A stretch of DNA of 64,000 bases, from the NCBI GenBank assembly GCA_022750195.1, contig JAKIWE010000001.1, positions 1,157,933-1,221,932 of the forward strand, written 5' to 3'. Made by a program: the position numbers and the translations under genes. Under the pieces are notes generated by a model, which worked only from the letters and a program-made list of their open reading frames with translations, ran no database searches and was not told the origin of the DNA. Shown here piece by piece: positions 1 to 8,817 of the stretch. Each line of letters opens with the position of its first letter. The first letter of the stretch is position 1. Source of the stretch: Thermoplasmata archaeon. GTDB lineage: Archaea; Thermoplasmatota; Thermoplasmata; Lutacidiplasmatales; UBA184.

Positions 1-991
1 CGGGTTGCTGGGCGGTGAGCGACGAGCCCGCGGTCTGGGTGTGAAACCTCATCGGCCACGATCGAGGCTTCTTCGCCCCGAGCTCGTCGCGGGCGATCTC
101 GGCCCAGAGCCGGCGCGCCGCCCGGAACTTGGCGATCTCCTCGAGGAAGTTACGGTCGGAGGAGAAGAAGAACGACAACCGAGGAAGGAAGTCGTCGACG
201 TCCAGGCCCCGCTCCACAACGGCCCGCACGTAGGCGATCGCGTTCGCGAGGGTGAACGCCACTTCCTGGGCCGCCGTGGCCCCCGCCTCGCGCATGTGGT
301 AACCGGAGACGGAGATGTAGTTCCACTGGGGCATCTCCCGGGTGGCGAACTCGATCAGGTCGACGGCGAGACGGATCGAGGGTTCGGGCGGGTAGATGTA
401 CGTTCCCCGAGCGATGTACTCCTTCAGGATGTCGTTCTGGACCGTTCCACCGAGCCGAGCCCGAGGGACCCCCTGCTCCTCGCCGACCGCGACGAGGAGC
501 GCGGTGAGGATCGGCGCGGTCGCGTTGATCGTCATCGACACGGTCGCCTTGTCGAGTGGGATCTGGTCGAACAGCGTGCGCATGTCGCCGACCGAGGTGA
601 TCGCCACGCCGCAACGGCCTACTTCGCCCTGGGCGCGTGCATGGTCCGAGTCGTAGCCGATCTGCGTGGGCAGGTCGAAGGCGACCGAGAGACCGGTCTG
701 GCCCCCTTCGAGCAGGTACCGGAATCTGCGGTTCGTCTCGGTCGCGCTCCCGAACCCGGAGTACTGCCGGAGCGTCCAGAGCCGGCCCCGGTACATCGTC
801 GGCTGGATCCCACGCGTCAGCGGGTACGCGCCGGGAAACCCGAGCTTCCCAAGGTAGCCCTCCTCGGATTCGTGGGGGTCGTCGACGAGGACGGGCAGGC
901 TTCCTTCCTCGAACCGGGAGCCTAGGGCGGCGCGCGCTTCGACCTCCCAACGCTCCTTGCCCCCCGGCGCGCGACGAGAACGGGAGGCCAT
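1..991 (-). CDS. mcmA: Methylmalonyl-CoA mutase large subunit, N-terminal part (runs off the left edge)
   Basis: Adenosylcobalamin-dependent isomerase interconverting methylmalonyl-CoA and succinyl-CoA. About 330 residues are visible from an ATG at 989-991; the C-terminus lies outside the window. Translating the minus strand gives family hallmarks: [20 protein letters not shown] near residue 60, [33 protein letters not shown], and later [19 protein letters not shown] and [13 protein letters not shown]. It is not possible to tell whether the B12-binding domain is fused or on a separate subunit. A TATA-like box (1011-1020) sits about 25 bases before the ATG, after the pheT stop, so it probably has its own leaderless transcript. 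The biotin carboxylase-type genes at 56-60 kb would supply its substrate. Confidence 0.93.
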   Translation of the reverse strand, partial: MASRSRRAPGGKERWEVEARAALGSRFEEGSLPVLVDDPHESEEGYLGKLGFPGAYPLTRGIQPTMYRGRLWTLRQYSGFGSATETNRRFRYLLEGGQTGLSVAFDLPTQIGYDSDHARAQGEVGRCGVAITSVGDMRTLFDQIPLDKATVSMTINATAPILTALLVAVGEEQGVPRARLGGTVQNDILKEYIARGTYIYPPEPSIRLAVDLIEFATREMPQWNYISVSGYHMREAGATAAQEVAFTLANAIAYVRAVVERGLDVDDFLPRLSFFFSSDRNFLEEIAKFRAARRLWAEIARDELGAKKPRSWPMRFHTQTAGSSLTAQQP

Positions 992-1010
992 CGGCTGTCG
1001 AGTTGGGGTC

Positions 1011-1020
1011 CTTATTTAAC
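1011..1020 (-). promoter_or_regulatory. TATA box of the methylmalonyl-CoA mutase gene
   Basis: On the minus strand the sequence reads GTTAAATAAG. It is AT-rich in an otherwise GC-rich gap and centred about 25 bases before the ATG at 991. That spacing fits archaeal TBP-dependent initiation at or next to the start codon (leaderless mRNA). Confidence 0.7.
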
Positions 1021-1051
1021 GGATGGCGACGGGCGGCGAGTCGCTCCGTTC

Positions 1052-2725
1052 CTACCGGCGGAACAGCGGCCAGAGGGCGGTCAGGTCGAGCTCGGCCCAG
1101 ACGACCGGGACCGGCACGCCCAGCGCGGCGACGACCCGAGGCTCGAGCTCTCCGAGCTCGGCGACGACCTCGCCGGCCAGACGCACGCGGGCGGCCCGTC
1201 CGTCGATGGTCCCCGGGATCACGGTCGGCTCCCGAACCCCACGGGCGCCCAACCGTCCCATCAGATAGTCGATGAGCGAGGCCGCGTCGGAGAATCCGGC
1301 CCCGTCCGCGGCGTAGATCACGCCAGCGCGGTACCGGGTGGCCGCCCCCGACTCCTCGGACTCCGCGCGCACGATCACGGGTCCGACCTCGGCGAGGCGC
1401 TGAGGGTAGGCGTGGCGCACGTTCCGACCGAGGCTCCCCACGAGCGAGAGGAGCATCGTGTCGCGGAGCCGAGCGTACAGCTCGGAGACCGGGCGGGCGA
1501 CCGAGATCGCGGTGGTCCGCCCCAGCAGAGCGACCGAGGACTCCGGGACCAGGACGGTTGTCTGCAGCGGCTGGTAGCCGAGGCCCAGCAGCAACAGTTC
1601 GATGCTCTCCTCGAACCGAGAGGTCCCGCGTCGCTGACCGACGACCGGGCTCGGAGGGATGATCGCGTCGCTCGAGGTGACGCCGCGTGCGATCACAAGC
1701 TCCTCGACCAGGTCGACCCCGGCGAGGAGATCCGGTCGCCAGGGCGGCGCCGAGACCGTCCAGCCGTCCGGATCCGGTTTTGCTGTGAGCCGCGCTCGGC
1801 CGAACAGCCGCGTGCCCTCGGCCGAGCTGAGCTCGAGCCCCGTCGCGCCAGCGAGCTCTCTCGCGGAGAGTCGTAGCTCGCGGGGCGTTACGAACCCTCG
1901 GCCGTCCCCGGCCCCGAGCGCTGCGTCGACCCCCACCGGGGCCAGCCTCCAACCACGCGAGGCGAAGACACTGAGGAGCAACCCGAGGCCGTCGGTGACC
2001 CGCGCCGCGCGGGTCCCGGTCGACTCGAGCAGGAGTCGGCGGTGCCCCATCCGCGCCTCGCCGCCAGGCCGCGCATTGAGGATCGGGGGTAGGCTCAGGA
2101 GCGTTCCCTCTCCGTCCCGAAGCGTAAGACACTCGTCCCCCTGACGGCCGAAGGCGCCATACTTCTGGGCCATCGGGTGGCTCCGGAAGAACTCGAGGCC
2201 GGAGATCTCCGCGTCCTCGTCCAGGGGACGGATGCGGACTTCGTTGATCGCCTCGAGGTCGTACCGGATCTGGGGCGGGGAGTGGTCCCAGGGATAGATC
2301 CCGAAGCTGGCCCACCGGCGGTCGCCGGTGGCCGCTGCGTGGAGGAGCTCCTGGTACCGGACGGCCTCGGCGAGCAGTCCCTCGTCGAGCCCGCCCGCCG
2401 ACGGAGCCTCGACGATCACTCCGGCGATGTACGGTCGGAGCGGGGCGACCTCCGCGGCCACCCGGATCGTGGTCGTCGGGGCGGCCGCGATCGGGTCCAT
2501 CGCCGGGGTACCCGCGGCGCGGCCGAGCAGTCCGGCGAGCTCGAGCCCGAGCCCTCCCTCGTTCAGAAGGTCGAGGCGGTCGGGAGTAGCCTCGACGGTC
2601 ACGTTGTCGCCGGCCCACTCCGCCACCTCGGCCTTCGAGGTCGCGAGGAGTTCGCGGATTTTCTGGGGGTCGGAAGCCCCCGCCGCAGCGAGCAGGCGGG
2701 CCGCCGAGACGATCGCACGGGGCAT
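1052..2725 (-). CDS. pheT: Phenylalanine--tRNA ligase beta subunit
   Basis: Non-catalytic partner of PheS in the tetrameric phenylalanyl-tRNA synthetase; it carries tRNA-binding and editing (B3/B4-like) regions. At 557 residues it has the usual archaeal length (about 550), shorter than bacterial PheT. Visible features are the N-terminal B1-like part with EATPDRLDLLNEGGLGLELA, and a middle segment ending MGHRRLLLESTGTRAARVTDG typical of the B3/B4 editing region. The C-terminal synthetase-like fold includes RPVSELYARLRDTMLLSLVG. The ATG at 2723-2725 lies three bases after the pheS stop, so the two genes form one operon in the usual order. Confidence 0.95.
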   Translation of the reverse strand: MPRAIVSAARLLAAAGASDPQKIRELLATSKAEVAEWAGDNVTVEATPDRLDLLNEGGLGLELAGLLGRAAGTPAMDPIAAAPTTTIRVAAEVAPLRPYIAGVIVEAPSAGGLDEGLLAEAVRYQELLHAAATGDRRWASFGIYPWDHSPPQIRYDLEAINEVRIRPLDEDAEISGLEFFRSHPMAQKYGAFGRQGDECLTLRDGEGTLLSLPPILNARPGGEARMGHRRLLLESTGTRAARVTDGLGLLLSVFASRGWRLAPVGVDAALGAGDGRGFVTPRELRLSARELAGATGLELSSAEGTRLFGRARLTAKPDPDGWTVSAPPWRPDLLAGVDLVEELVIARGVTSSDAIIPPSPVVGQRRGTSRFEESIELLLLGLGYQPLQTTVLVPESSVALLGRTTAISVARPVSELYARLRDTMLLSLVGSLGRNVRHAYPQRLAEVGPVIVRAESEESGAATRYRAGVIYAADGAGFSDAASLIDYLMGRLGARGVREPTVIPGTIDGRAARVRLAGEVVAELGELEPRVVAALGVPVPVVWAELDLTALWPLFRR

Positions 2726-2728
2726 CGG

Positions 2729-4258
2729 TTACCGTCCCTCGCCGCGTAGCCGCCCTAGATCGTCGTCGTAGACGGCACGGACGTCGTCGAGTCCGAGCGC
2801 GATCGTGGCGAGGCGCATGACGCCGATGCCCCAGGCGGCGACCGGAACCCGGACTCCGAGCGGCCGGAGCACCTCCGGCCGGAACATGCCCCCGGGGAAC
2901 ACCTCGATCCATCCGAGCCGCGGATGTTTGACGTACCCTTCGATCGAGGGCTCGGTGAACGGGAAGTAGCTCGGCCGGATCTTCAGCTCGCCGAAGCCGA
3001 GCGCTTTGGTCAGCGCCTCGAAGATGCCAACGAGATGCCGGAGCGTAACGCCCTCCTCGCCCAGGATCCCCTCGCATTGGGCGAACTCGACGTGGTGGGT
3101 CGCATCGACGGCATCGCGCCGGAAGTTCCGGTCCAGGCAGTACACCCGGAACGGCGGCTCGGGGTGCGCCGCCATGAACCGCGCCGAGACCGCGGTCGTC
3201 TGAGAGCGAAGGAGAGGGCGCGCGGCGAAGGCACGATCGTAGGGGGCCCTCCAGCCCGGGCTGAGCGGAGCGGGGTCGCCGGGGAGTGGGCGACCTTCGT
3301 GGACGGCGGCGACCTTCTCCAGGAGCTCCGGCGGCGGGGCATGCCCCGTGACCGCGTCGACGGAGAGGACGTCGTGGATCGATCGAGCCGGGTGTTCCTG
3401 GGGCATGAACAGGACGTCCCCGTTCCAGAACTCCGTCTCGAGGAGCGGTCCGCGAGCCTCGCTGAAGCCCAGGCCCACGAGCACCTCCTCGAACTGGCGG
3501 AGCCAGGCCGTGTACGGATGCGGTCGCGCTCCGGTGATGTAGGGCACGTCCGCGCGGACGTCGTAGGGCCGGAAGGTGGCCCCTTGCCATCCCCCTTCTC
3601 GGAGCAAGAGCGGGGTGACGGGACCTAGGAGGGGCTGATCGTCGGTGCGCATCGGAAGTTGACGGCCCTCCTCGGAGGCCGACCAGCGCCGCTGCGTCGT
3701 CCGTTCGATGCGCGTCAGCCCACGCCGGCGGAGCGACTCCTGTCCGGGTCCGTCCGGGAGGGCTTCGCCCCCCGCGACGGCCTCGAGGGCCAGCTCGTCG
3801 GGGAAAGCGGCGGAGAACGGTGGGGCGTCGGGGCGCAGGCGCAACGGCACCCCTTCCTCCAAGTAGTGGAGCCGGCGGAGGAGGCCTATCGCCGGCGAGC
3901 GCTCGTCGGCGGAGAGTGCCTCTTCCGGGACCTCTTCCGGCGCGACGGGGTGGCCCGCGTCTTTCAGGGCGCGCAGCAGCCGGCGTTCCGAGAGCCCTGT
4001 GGGGCGGGCGGCGAGGCCCCGAGGGGTCAGAACGACGCGCGCAAGATGCGATTCCTCGACGACCGCGAGATGCTTCGATTTCAGCCGCTGGAGCGAGCCG
4101 CGTACCTGATCGGCGGCGAGGCCGGTCTCCTTCGCCAGTTCCTCTTCCCCGACCGCCGTGCGGCTCGGGCCTCGCAGCGCCTCGAGAAGGCGACGCTCCG
4201 GCCCGGAAAGGGAGAGCGCGCCGGCGGTCGGGACCGGCTCGTCCGGCTCGTCCGCCAC
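2729..4258 (-). CDS. pheS: Phenylalanine--tRNA ligase alpha subunit
   Basis: Catalytic class II synthetase subunit that activates phenylalanine and charges tRNA-Phe. The 509 residues include an N-terminal winged-helix region typical of archaeal/eukaryal PheS (about 1-190). The class II core follows: motif 2-like FRVYCLDRNFRRDAVDATHH, then EFAQCEGILGEEG, and motif 3-like AAWGIGVMRLATIALGLDD near the C-terminus. GGMFRPEVLRPLGV is also characteristic. The start is GTG at 4256-4258, with a TATA-like box 33 bases upstream. pheT follows directly. The upstream binding-protein gene ends at 4304, so the promoter sits in a 45-base gap. Confidence 0.95.
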   Translation of the reverse strand: MADEPDEPVPTAGALSLSGPERRLLEALRGPSRTAVGEEELAKETGLAADQVRGSLQRLKSKHLAVVEESHLARVVLTPRGLAARPTGLSERRLLRALKDAGHPVAPEEVPEEALSADERSPAIGLLRRLHYLEEGVPLRLRPDAPPFSAAFPDELALEAVAGGEALPDGPGQESLRRRGLTRIERTTQRRWSASEEGRQLPMRTDDQPLLGPVTPLLLREGGWQGATFRPYDVRADVPYITGARPHPYTAWLRQFEEVLVGLGFSEARGPLLETEFWNGDVLFMPQEHPARSIHDVLSVDAVTGHAPPPELLEKVAAVHEGRPLPGDPAPLSPGWRAPYDRAFAARPLLRSQTTAVSARFMAAHPEPPFRVYCLDRNFRRDAVDATHHVEFAQCEGILGEEGVTLRHLVGIFEALTKALGFGELKIRPSYFPFTEPSIEGYVKHPRLGWIEVFPGGMFRPEVLRPLGVRVPVAAWGIGVMRLATIALGLDDVRAVYDDDLGRLRGEGR

Positions 4259-4285
4259 GCGCGCGCGAGAGGGGGCTCGGGACTT

Positions 4286-4295
4286 GAGTTTATCC
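4286..4295 (-). promoter_or_regulatory. TATA-like box of pheST
   Basis: Minus-strand GGATAAACTC lies in the short gap between the end of the binding-protein gene (4304) and the pheS GTG (4258). Its centre is about 33 bases before the start, so a very short 5' leader is expected. Confidence 0.5.
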
Positions 4296-4303
4296 GCGCG
4301 CGC

Positions 4304-7300
4304 CTAGGCGGCGACGCCGTTGCCCTGGATGTTGAAGAACAGCTCGTCCCCGCCGCCGCCGATCGTGACGTTCGTGTTCAGCGACGAGGAGTCGATCCAG
4401 GTCGACGACGTGGCGACCTCGTTCCCCTGGCCGGTGTACGTGTACAGGGCGAGCTGGTAGGCAATCTTCTCCGCGAGGTCGTACAGCAGGACCCGCGAGG
4501 GCCCCGAGAGCGCGGTCGAGGCGAGGCCCAGGGCGTAGATCATCGCCTTGTACGCGGTCCCCTGGCAGCTCTGCGGGAAGCTCGTGTTCGCGTAGTACAT
4601 GTAGTCGGTCGTGGGGTGCGTGCAGCCGGTCGCGTAGCCGGTCTGCCACAGCGACTGGACCACCGCGTTCCCGTAGGTGTACGTCGAGTTGGGGAGGTAC
4701 AGCGGGTTCACGTAGTCGGTCGGGTCGGGATAGTCCGGCGCCCAACCGAGCGAGTAGACCGGCATGGCGTTCAAGCCGGGGCCGGCCGCCGCGTTGATGG
4801 TGATGTCGACGAAGTTGATGTCGACCGGATTGACGGAGACCGCGCCCCCGGTGATCTGGTTCACCGAGGCGGCCCAGAGCGCCATCACCTGGTCGTTCGA
4901 CGCACTTCCGGTGGAGCCGAACATGGGGAGCGAGCAGGGATTCCCCGCCGAGCAATGCAGCACCTCGGGGTCGAAGTACGGTCCGTTGTTGTTGTGGAGC
5001 TGCGCCCACCAGTACGCCGGACAGGCGACGTTCGCGGCGTCCGTGCACGGGTCGGTGTTCGGCCACGGGATGTTGGACGGGTAGTAGGCGCCCATGAACT
5101 GGGGGATCGCCCCGCCGGAGTTGAACCCTAGGACGAGCCCATCCCGGGTGTTGATGGTGTTCTGGATCGTCGTGTACGGGTACGCCCGCGAGAACAGCTG
5201 GCGCATGCCGAGGTAGCCGAACCAGTCGGTCGGGACCGAGATCGGGTTCGACGTGTACTTCTGAGCCCCGCCGAGATAGAAGTTCGTGTTGAACGGATAG
5301 AATCCGATCGTGATCGTCGGGGCGTTCACGACCTGGAGCTTCCCTTGCTGGACGAGCTCGAGCAGGAGAGCGATGTCGGTCGAGGGGATCGAGGCAAAGT
5401 CGGAGACCCCGCTGCTCGCCGCCTGCTCCCCCGGCGTCGCCGTGGTCTCCCAGGTGACGTCGACGGTCTTCGCGTAGCTGCCGGCGGCGGGCTGGCAGCC
5501 CGTCCAGGTGCAGAACGGATTCGGGCTGTACGCCGGGTTCGCCTGGAGCGTGAAGGAGACGCCGACGATGTACTGGGCCATGTAGTACGGGCCGCTGCCG
5601 ACCATGTTCCACTGGACGTGGCCGAGCTGCGGGCCGAACGAGCCGCTGCCGAGCTGCTCCCACTGGTCCCACCCGAGGGCGGGGATGTTCGCCGGAACGC
5701 GCCCAAAGCCCGGCGAGCCCGGAGCGCCGCACGGCTGGTCGCCGGACTGGCTCACGTTGCCCACGGTCCAGAACGGGATGCCGGCGCCCTGCGCCTGGGC
5801 ACTGAACCAGCCGCACGGGACGATCCCGCCGCCGAGCGGGTCGGCGATCAGCTCGAGGAAGTACGGCCAGTTCTTGCCGTGCCCGTGGACATGGAAAGTG
5901 ACGCAGCCGTGTCCGGTCGCAGGGCTCATGGCGGCGGCCGGGCAGACCCCTCCCGCGGTCTCGTTGATGGTCATCGAGTTGAACACGGGGGCGGGCGTGT
6001 TGTTGAACGAGCTGTGCAGGTTGCTCCACGATGGGTTACCGGGGTCGAGGAGCGACTGAGCGATGATCCAACCCGGGTTGCACGAGACGCACGGTAGGTC
6101 GGAGAAGCCCATCGTCCGTGCGAGGCTGAAGACGACATCGGTCGGCCAGACACCCCAGTGCGCCTGGGTGTTCGGGTCGAAGAAGCTCGAGTTCGGGTTG
6201 ATCACGAAGGTGTAGTTCCACCCTTGCACGAGGGTCGAGCCGTAGAGGTGCTGGCACTCGGCGCTGCCCGGCACGCAGGTCGCGAGCATCGGGACGAAGT
6301 TGGTCGGGTCCGGCCCGACCTGGGACTGGTTGTAGGTGATCAGCGACTGGTACACGTTGTAGATGGGTTCGGCGCCTGCGGTCTCGTAGTCGATCGCAGG
6401 GTCCTCGCCCGCGGCCCCGCCCGGGACGAGCTCGTAGGCGATGATCGTGCCGGGGTGCGGGCTCGTGTGGTGCTGTTGGCCGACCACTCCGGCGTGCACC
6501 GCGGCGGCGGCCACGATGACATCCCAGGTGAAGTTCTGGAAGACGGTCAGGTTCCCCGAGGTCGCGCCGCCGACAAAGCTGACGGTGTAGGTGCCCGCGA
6601 TCAGCGCGCTCACCGTCACCGTGGAGCTCGTGTTCGTGGCGACCTCGTTCGAGCCCGTCAGGCCCGTTCCGAGCAGGAAGGTCGGCTTGTTCACGAGGAA
6701 CAACGGGTTCGTCGGCGCGGAGGTGTACGCCGCGGAAAGCGTGACGGTCTGCGCCGGCTGGAGCACGGCGGTCGCCCCCTTCTGCCCGGCGGGGGAGGTG
6801 GAGTTCGCGACGATCGAGCCGCTGATCGACGGAAGCTCGCCCTGCGTGTTGGCGACGAAGCTCGAGGCGACGACGATCTGAACGAGCCCCTGGAGGTTGT
6901 CGTGGACCGTCGGCCCGACCTTGCCCTGGACCTCGATGAGATAGATCCCGGGCACGTTGTAGACGTGCGAGACGGTCGCGCCGTTCGTCGTGGAGTTGTT
7001 CCCGTCGCCGAAGTGGAAGGTGTAGGAGGAGACGGATTCGCCGCTAGGCACCGACGCGGTCACCGGCACCTGCGCGCCCTGCTGGACGGATCGGTACGGC
7101 AGGAGAACGCTCACGTCGTGGAGGTTCGACGACGCCGTGCAGACGGGTGAGCTCACCGGAGCGCAGATGGGGGGCGGGACCTTGGAGAAGCCGCCGGTCA
7201 GCGCGTAGGTCGTGACGCCCATCAGTGCGAGCACGAGCACGATGACGATCACTCCGGCGATCGACGACAGCCCGCGGCGGGAGCGCAGACCGTGGAACCC

Positions 7301-7387
7301 CATGCGGCGGCGACCTACATACGACATCGACGGACCCAGACTCCCAAGAGACGCTCTCTTGGAGGCTTCGCCTATCTCCGTGGTCAT
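4304..7387 (-). CDS. Membrane-anchored PKD/family-5 peptide-binding protein with pilin-like (class III) N-terminus
   Basis: Large extracellular solute-binding protein of the DppA/OppA type (1027 residues; ordinary members have 500-600). From the N-terminus: a basic stretch ending R-R-G (residues 37-39), then LSSIAGVIVIVLVLALMG as one hydrophobic span (about 40-60), resembling archaeal pilin signals cut after the glycine. A PKD domain follows (about 90-175; YTFHFGDGN and VSHVYNVPGIY). The SBP_bac_5 domain begins near residue 340 with DPAIDYETAGAEPIYNVYQS and contains YTFVINP and WGVWPTDVVFSLART. It is a paralogue of the gene at 28155-31211. The ATG at 7387 is preceded by GGGAGG at 5 bases. No transporter genes adjoin it; it may serve the ABC genes at 22-27 kb. 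Oligopeptide is the likeliest ligand (family inference). Confidence 0.85.
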   Translation of the reverse strand: MTTEIGEASKRASLGSLGPSMSYVGRRRMGFHGLRSRRGLSSIAGVIVIVLVLALMGVTTYALTGGFSKVPPPICAPVSSPVCTASSNLHDVSVLLPYRSVQQGAQVPVTASVPSGESVSSYTFHFGDGNNSTTNGATVSHVYNVPGIYLIEVQGKVGPTVHDNLQGLVQIVVASSFVANTQGELPSISGSIVANSTSPAGQKGATAVLQPAQTVTLSAAYTSAPTNPLFLVNKPTFLLGTGLTGSNEVATNTSSTVTVSALIAGTYTVSFVGGATSGNLTVFQNFTWDVIVAAAAVHAGVVGQQHHTSPHPGTIIAYELVPGGAAGEDPAIDYETAGAEPIYNVYQSLITYNQSQVGPDPTNFVPMLATCVPGSAECQHLYGSTLVQGWNYTFVINPNSSFFDPNTQAHWGVWPTDVVFSLARTMGFSDLPCVSCNPGWIIAQSLLDPGNPSWSNLHSSFNNTPAPVFNSMTINETAGGVCPAAAMSPATGHGCVTFHVHGHGKNWPYFLELIADPLGGGIVPCGWFSAQAQGAGIPFWTVGNVSQSGDQPCGAPGSPGFGRVPANIPALGWDQWEQLGSGSFGPQLGHVQWNMVGSGPYYMAQYIVGVSFTLQANPAYSPNPFCTWTGCQPAAGSYAKTVDVTWETTATPGEQAASSGVSDFASIPSTDIALLLELVQQGKLQVVNAPTITIGFYPFNTNFYLGGAQKYTSNPISVPTDWFGYLGMRQLFSRAYPYTTIQNTINTRDGLVLGFNSGGAIPQFMGAYYPSNIPWPNTDPCTDAANVACPAYWWAQLHNNNGPYFDPEVLHCSAGNPCSLPMFGSTGSASNDQVMALWAASVNQITGGAVSVNPVDINFVDITINAAAGPGLNAMPVYSLGWAPDYPDPTDYVNPLYLPNSTYTYGNAVVQSLWQTGYATGCTHPTTDYMYYANTSFPQSCQGTAYKAMIYALGLASTALSGPSRVLLYDLAEKIAYQLALYTYTGQGNEVATSSTWIDSSSLNTNVTIGGGGDELFFNIQGNGVAA

Positions 7388-7392
7388 ATATA

Positions 7393-7398
7393 CCTCCC
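7393..7398 (-). promoter_or_regulatory. Strong Shine-Dalgarno of the first binding-protein gene
   Basis: Minus-strand GGGAGG ends 5 bases before the ATG at 7387. It pairs with the CCUCC at the 16S 3' end present at the right edge of the window. It decides the start and shows that this genome uses leadered as well as leaderless messages. Confidence 0.7.
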
Positions 7399-7451
7399 GC
7401 CGAGCGATTCTCCCCGAGAAACGACGCCGGCCGTCGCCGTCGCACGGGGAG

Positions 7452-8249
7452 CTAGTCGAGCGAACCGGGCGCCTCGGCCGGAGGGTGCACGAGGCGCGAG
7501 AGGACCTGGAAGGCGTGGACGACGTCGCGCTCCCGGACGACGAACGTGGAGTCGGTGTACACGCTCATCAGTTCCAGGCTGTTGATCCCCGCGCGGAACA
7601 ACGCACCGGCCAGGAACGCGAGTACCCCGGGGGTCTCGACGATCGCTTCGGGGCTCCGGACGGTGAGCGCCGAGAGCTGGCGGTGCACCGCGATCACGGA
7701 CCGTTTGCCGAGCACGGCGAGCACGGCGTCCACGAGGTCCTCCTCGCAGAGGATCGTCAGGGCGCCCGGTCCTTGCAGCAGCTGGAGCAGGTGGCGGTGG
7801 TCGGCGAGCAGCGTTCGCCCTGTCTCCAGCACGCGGCCGAGAAGGTCCCAGTCGGCCCGGGCGGTGATGATCGCCACGCGCGTCCGGACCTCGAGACGGC
7901 TCCCCTTGACGACGTCGAGGACGCGGAGCTCGAGGGGACGCTCCGGTTTCATGAGCCGCGGGTAACGTCGAAGGGCGACCTCGATCGCCTCCTGGTTGGG
8001 CAGTCCGGTGTCGGCCCGGATCTTCCGGGCCAGGGCGGTGAAGTTGACGATGTCGTACCCCAGGCAATCCCGGATCGCCGGGTGGTCGTCGATGTACCGA
8101 CGGGTCACTTCCGCCGTCGTCGGACCCGCGGTCTTCTCCCCGACCATCGACCTCTGTTCTCGAGGCGCGGACGGGGGGACGGCGGGAAGAGTCTTGCGCC
8201 CGGTTTCGTCGTCCGGAGGCGCTCGGGAGGGGTGCCTCCCGGGCGACAT
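7452..8249 (-). CDS. Tandem ACT-domain protein (paralogue 1)
   Basis: Probable regulatory protein that binds a small molecule, perhaps an amino acid. Three parts are visible. An N-terminal helical segment contains RRYIDDHPAIRDCLGYDIVN and FTALARKI. A first ACT-like unit starts at SRLEVRTRVAIITARADWDL. The C-terminal ACT domain, VETPGVLAFLAGALFRAGIN followed by SLELMSVYTDSTFVV, closely resembles the ACT repeats of aspartokinases. There is no kinase domain. The paralogue at 14606-15391 has the same three parts and heads the arginine operon. The ATG at 8249 gives 265 residues; the first ~35 are low complexity, so ATG 8147 is an alternative start. A TATA-like box lies at 8285-8293. The ligand is unknown. 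Confidence 0.75.
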   Translation of the reverse strand: MSPGRHPSRAPPDDETGRKTLPAVPPSAPREQRSMVGEKTAGPTTAEVTRRYIDDHPAIRDCLGYDIVNFTALARKIRADTGLPNQEAIEVALRRYPRLMKPERPLELRVLDVVKGSRLEVRTRVAIITARADWDLLGRVLETGRTLLADHRHLLQLLQGPGALTILCEEDLVDAVLAVLGKRSVIAVHRQLSALTVRSPEAIVETPGVLAFLAGALFRAGINSLELMSVYTDSTFVVRERDVVHAFQVLSRLVHPPAEAPGSLD

Positions 8250-8284
8250 CGTGGGGGGGTTGACTGTCGCCCGCGCGACGCCGA

Positions 8285-8293
8285 GGATATATG
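8285..8293 (-). promoter_or_regulatory. TATA-like box upstream of the ACT-domain gene
   Basis: Minus-strand GCATATATC is the only AT-rich element in the 8250-8532 gap. It is about 40 bases before the ATG at 8249, so a leader of about 15 bases would be expected if that start is used. The rest of this 283-base gap shows nothing I recognise. Confidence 0.4.
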
Positions 8294-8532
8294 CCTCTAG
8301 GCGCCCTTGCGCGGCGGTCGTCTAGGGCCTTCTCGGGTCTATCTGAGAAGTTCCGGCGGACGGCACACCAGGAAAGGAGGACCGAACCCCGACTGTGGTC
8401 ACCCAGCGTCGACATCTACGACTGCTCCCGTGCCGGGCCTGCACCCACCTCCGCGCCAGCCACTACCTTCTCTCTCCTCAGACCGGTCGGCTCCGACGCC
8501 ATTTCAGCCGGCCGCGGGACCGTTCCACTCCG

Positions 8533-8784
8533 ATGCCCTGCCACGTCGTCGGCTGCGAATGCGCTCGGTTCGTCGGCGACTCGCAGGCGTTCCTCTGCCC
8601 CGTCTGCGCGCGGCAGTACGCTACGCGCGCTAGCTTGGAGATCCACCTCTACGGTCAGCACCCTGGCTTGAACGCGCGGGAGCGTTCGGTGCTGCTGCAG
8701 GGCGCGCTCCAGACCGCGCCGGTCCCTCCGGAGCCGATCCGCTCCCACGACCGCCGCGGCGAATCTCCGCCGATCGAAGCGTAG
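8533..8784 (+). CDS. Small C2H2 zinc-finger protein
   Basis: An 83-residue soluble protein starting at ATG 8533. It has one classic finger, CPVCARQYATRASLEIH then LYGQH, that is C-x2-C-x12-H-x4-H. A cysteine-rich lead (MPCHVVGCECARF) may bind a second metal. Exactly the same finger spacing occurs in the cytoplasmic tails of the two surface proteins at 37745 and 39454. DNA or protein binding is possible; the function is unknown. The gene is convergent with argH, with a 33-base gap. It is small and in a GC-rich region, so it is called on the finger rather than on length. An upstream in-frame extension to 8395 looks non-coding. Confidence 0.6.
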   Translation: MPCHVVGCECARFVGDSQAFLCPVCARQYATRASLEIHLYGQHPGLNARERSVLLQGALQTAPVPPEPIRSHDRRGESPPIEA

Positions 8785-8817
8785 GCAGCGCGGCCCGTCG
8801 ACGCCTGCCTTGGTGCT

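Noticed and set aside
150..3590. Long minus-strand open frame of 1146 codons
   Set aside because: Lies in another frame over the mutase, pheT and pheS; Arg/Pro/Gly-rich composition with no domain. Typical GC-rich shadow.
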